From Prochlorococcus sp. scB243_495L20 (GTDB lineage: Bacteria; Cyanobacteriota; Cyanobacteriia; PCC-6307; Cyanobiaceae), in NCBI GenBank assembly GCA_000634215.1, contig JFLX01000090.1, positions 1 through 64,000 of the forward strand: a DNA stretch of 64,000 nt, in the 5' to 3' direction. Positions within the stretch are counted from its first letter, which is position 1; the number at the start of each line of letters is the position of its first letter. The translations under genes and the position numbers were made by a program. Of the stretch, positions 63,966 to 64,000 are shown piece by piece. The notes beneath the pieces are model-generated. The model saw nothing but the letters and a program-made list of their open reading frames with translations, ran no database searches and was not told where the DNA came from.

Positions 63966-64000
63966 ATGAGCGAACTTCAGCGACTTAAAAATTTGTTGCC
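63966..64000 (+). CDS. Start of an unidentified gene (truncated by the window)
   Basis: An ATG at 63966 opens a frame that reads MSELQRLKNLLP and leaves the window. It is divergent from carB, with about 108 bases between. The short N-terminus does not allow identification; I infer a gene from the frame and position. Confidence 0.4.
   Translation, partial: MSELQRLKNLL

Overview
The window looks like a piece of the chromosome of a Prochlorococcus, probably a high-light-adapted type. The DNA is very AT-rich, genes are tightly packed, and the gene set is that of a picocyanobacterium: aerobic Mg-protoporphyrin cyclase (acsF), the large Mg-chelatase subunit (chlH), HemJ, a probable Psb30/Ycf12, a Ycf20-like protein, and many families confined to cyanobacteria (DUF1651, DUF2949, DUF2996, DUF3038, DUF4335, DUF6447). 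This assignment comes from recognising protein families; the strain cannot be named from the sequence alone.

Layout. 0-14 kb: coaD, a flavin reductase-like gene, uvrC, hemJ, a PHP hydrolase, cobN, ilvE, metH and small conserved genes. 14-19 kb: a ribbon-helix-helix/J-domain fusion, a gene-poor stretch with repeated palindromes around a small secreted protein, pheT, and the rpmG-rpsR-RNB group. 20-25 kb: metG, an LptC-like lipoprotein, a CCB-type assembly factor, cobU, trmL, a tRNA with anticodon CAU, and clpS. 25.6-29.4 kb: an islet of very small genes (about 40-60 codons; two slightly longer) with no housekeeping gene. It includes a frameshifted thioredoxin-like gene, an RHH regulator whose promoter is bracketed by palindromes, and a prepilin-like peptide. 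29.4-38 kb: a 2-Cys peroxiredoxin, a membrane protein, an FtsH homologue lacking its protease motif, rpmF, a Ycf20-like protein, a HAD phosphatase, a 25-residue Psb30-like gene, two half-size UPF0016 transporters, and an RNB-family protein that has lost its catalytic motifs. 38-48 kb: acsF, a tldD/tldE pair, fmt, a TerC protein and mfd. 48-64 kb: small membrane or cyanobacterial hypothetical genes, a UbiH-like monooxygenase, dapB, chlH, folP-tpiA, an S4 protein, an ABC exporter and carB.

How the genes connect. Tetrapyrrole and corrin metabolism recur: hemJ, chlH and acsF serve chlorophyll and heme; cobN and cobU serve cobalamin; and metH uses cobalamin. Methionine and formyl-methionine use is represented by metH, metG, fmt and the CAU tRNA. 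Translation genes (pheT, rpmG, rpsR, rpmF) are spread through the window. I saw no insertion sequence, CRISPR array, prophage or rRNA. The accessory material is the small-gene islet next to the tRNA/clpS region.

Most worth a second look: the protease-dead FtsH that also lacks its first membrane helix, the degenerate RNB protein beside an intact short paralogue, the autoregulated RHH locus, the frameshifted thioredoxin-like gene, the repeats at 15.6-16.4 kb, and a DUF3038 gene that seems to need a non-canonical start codon.
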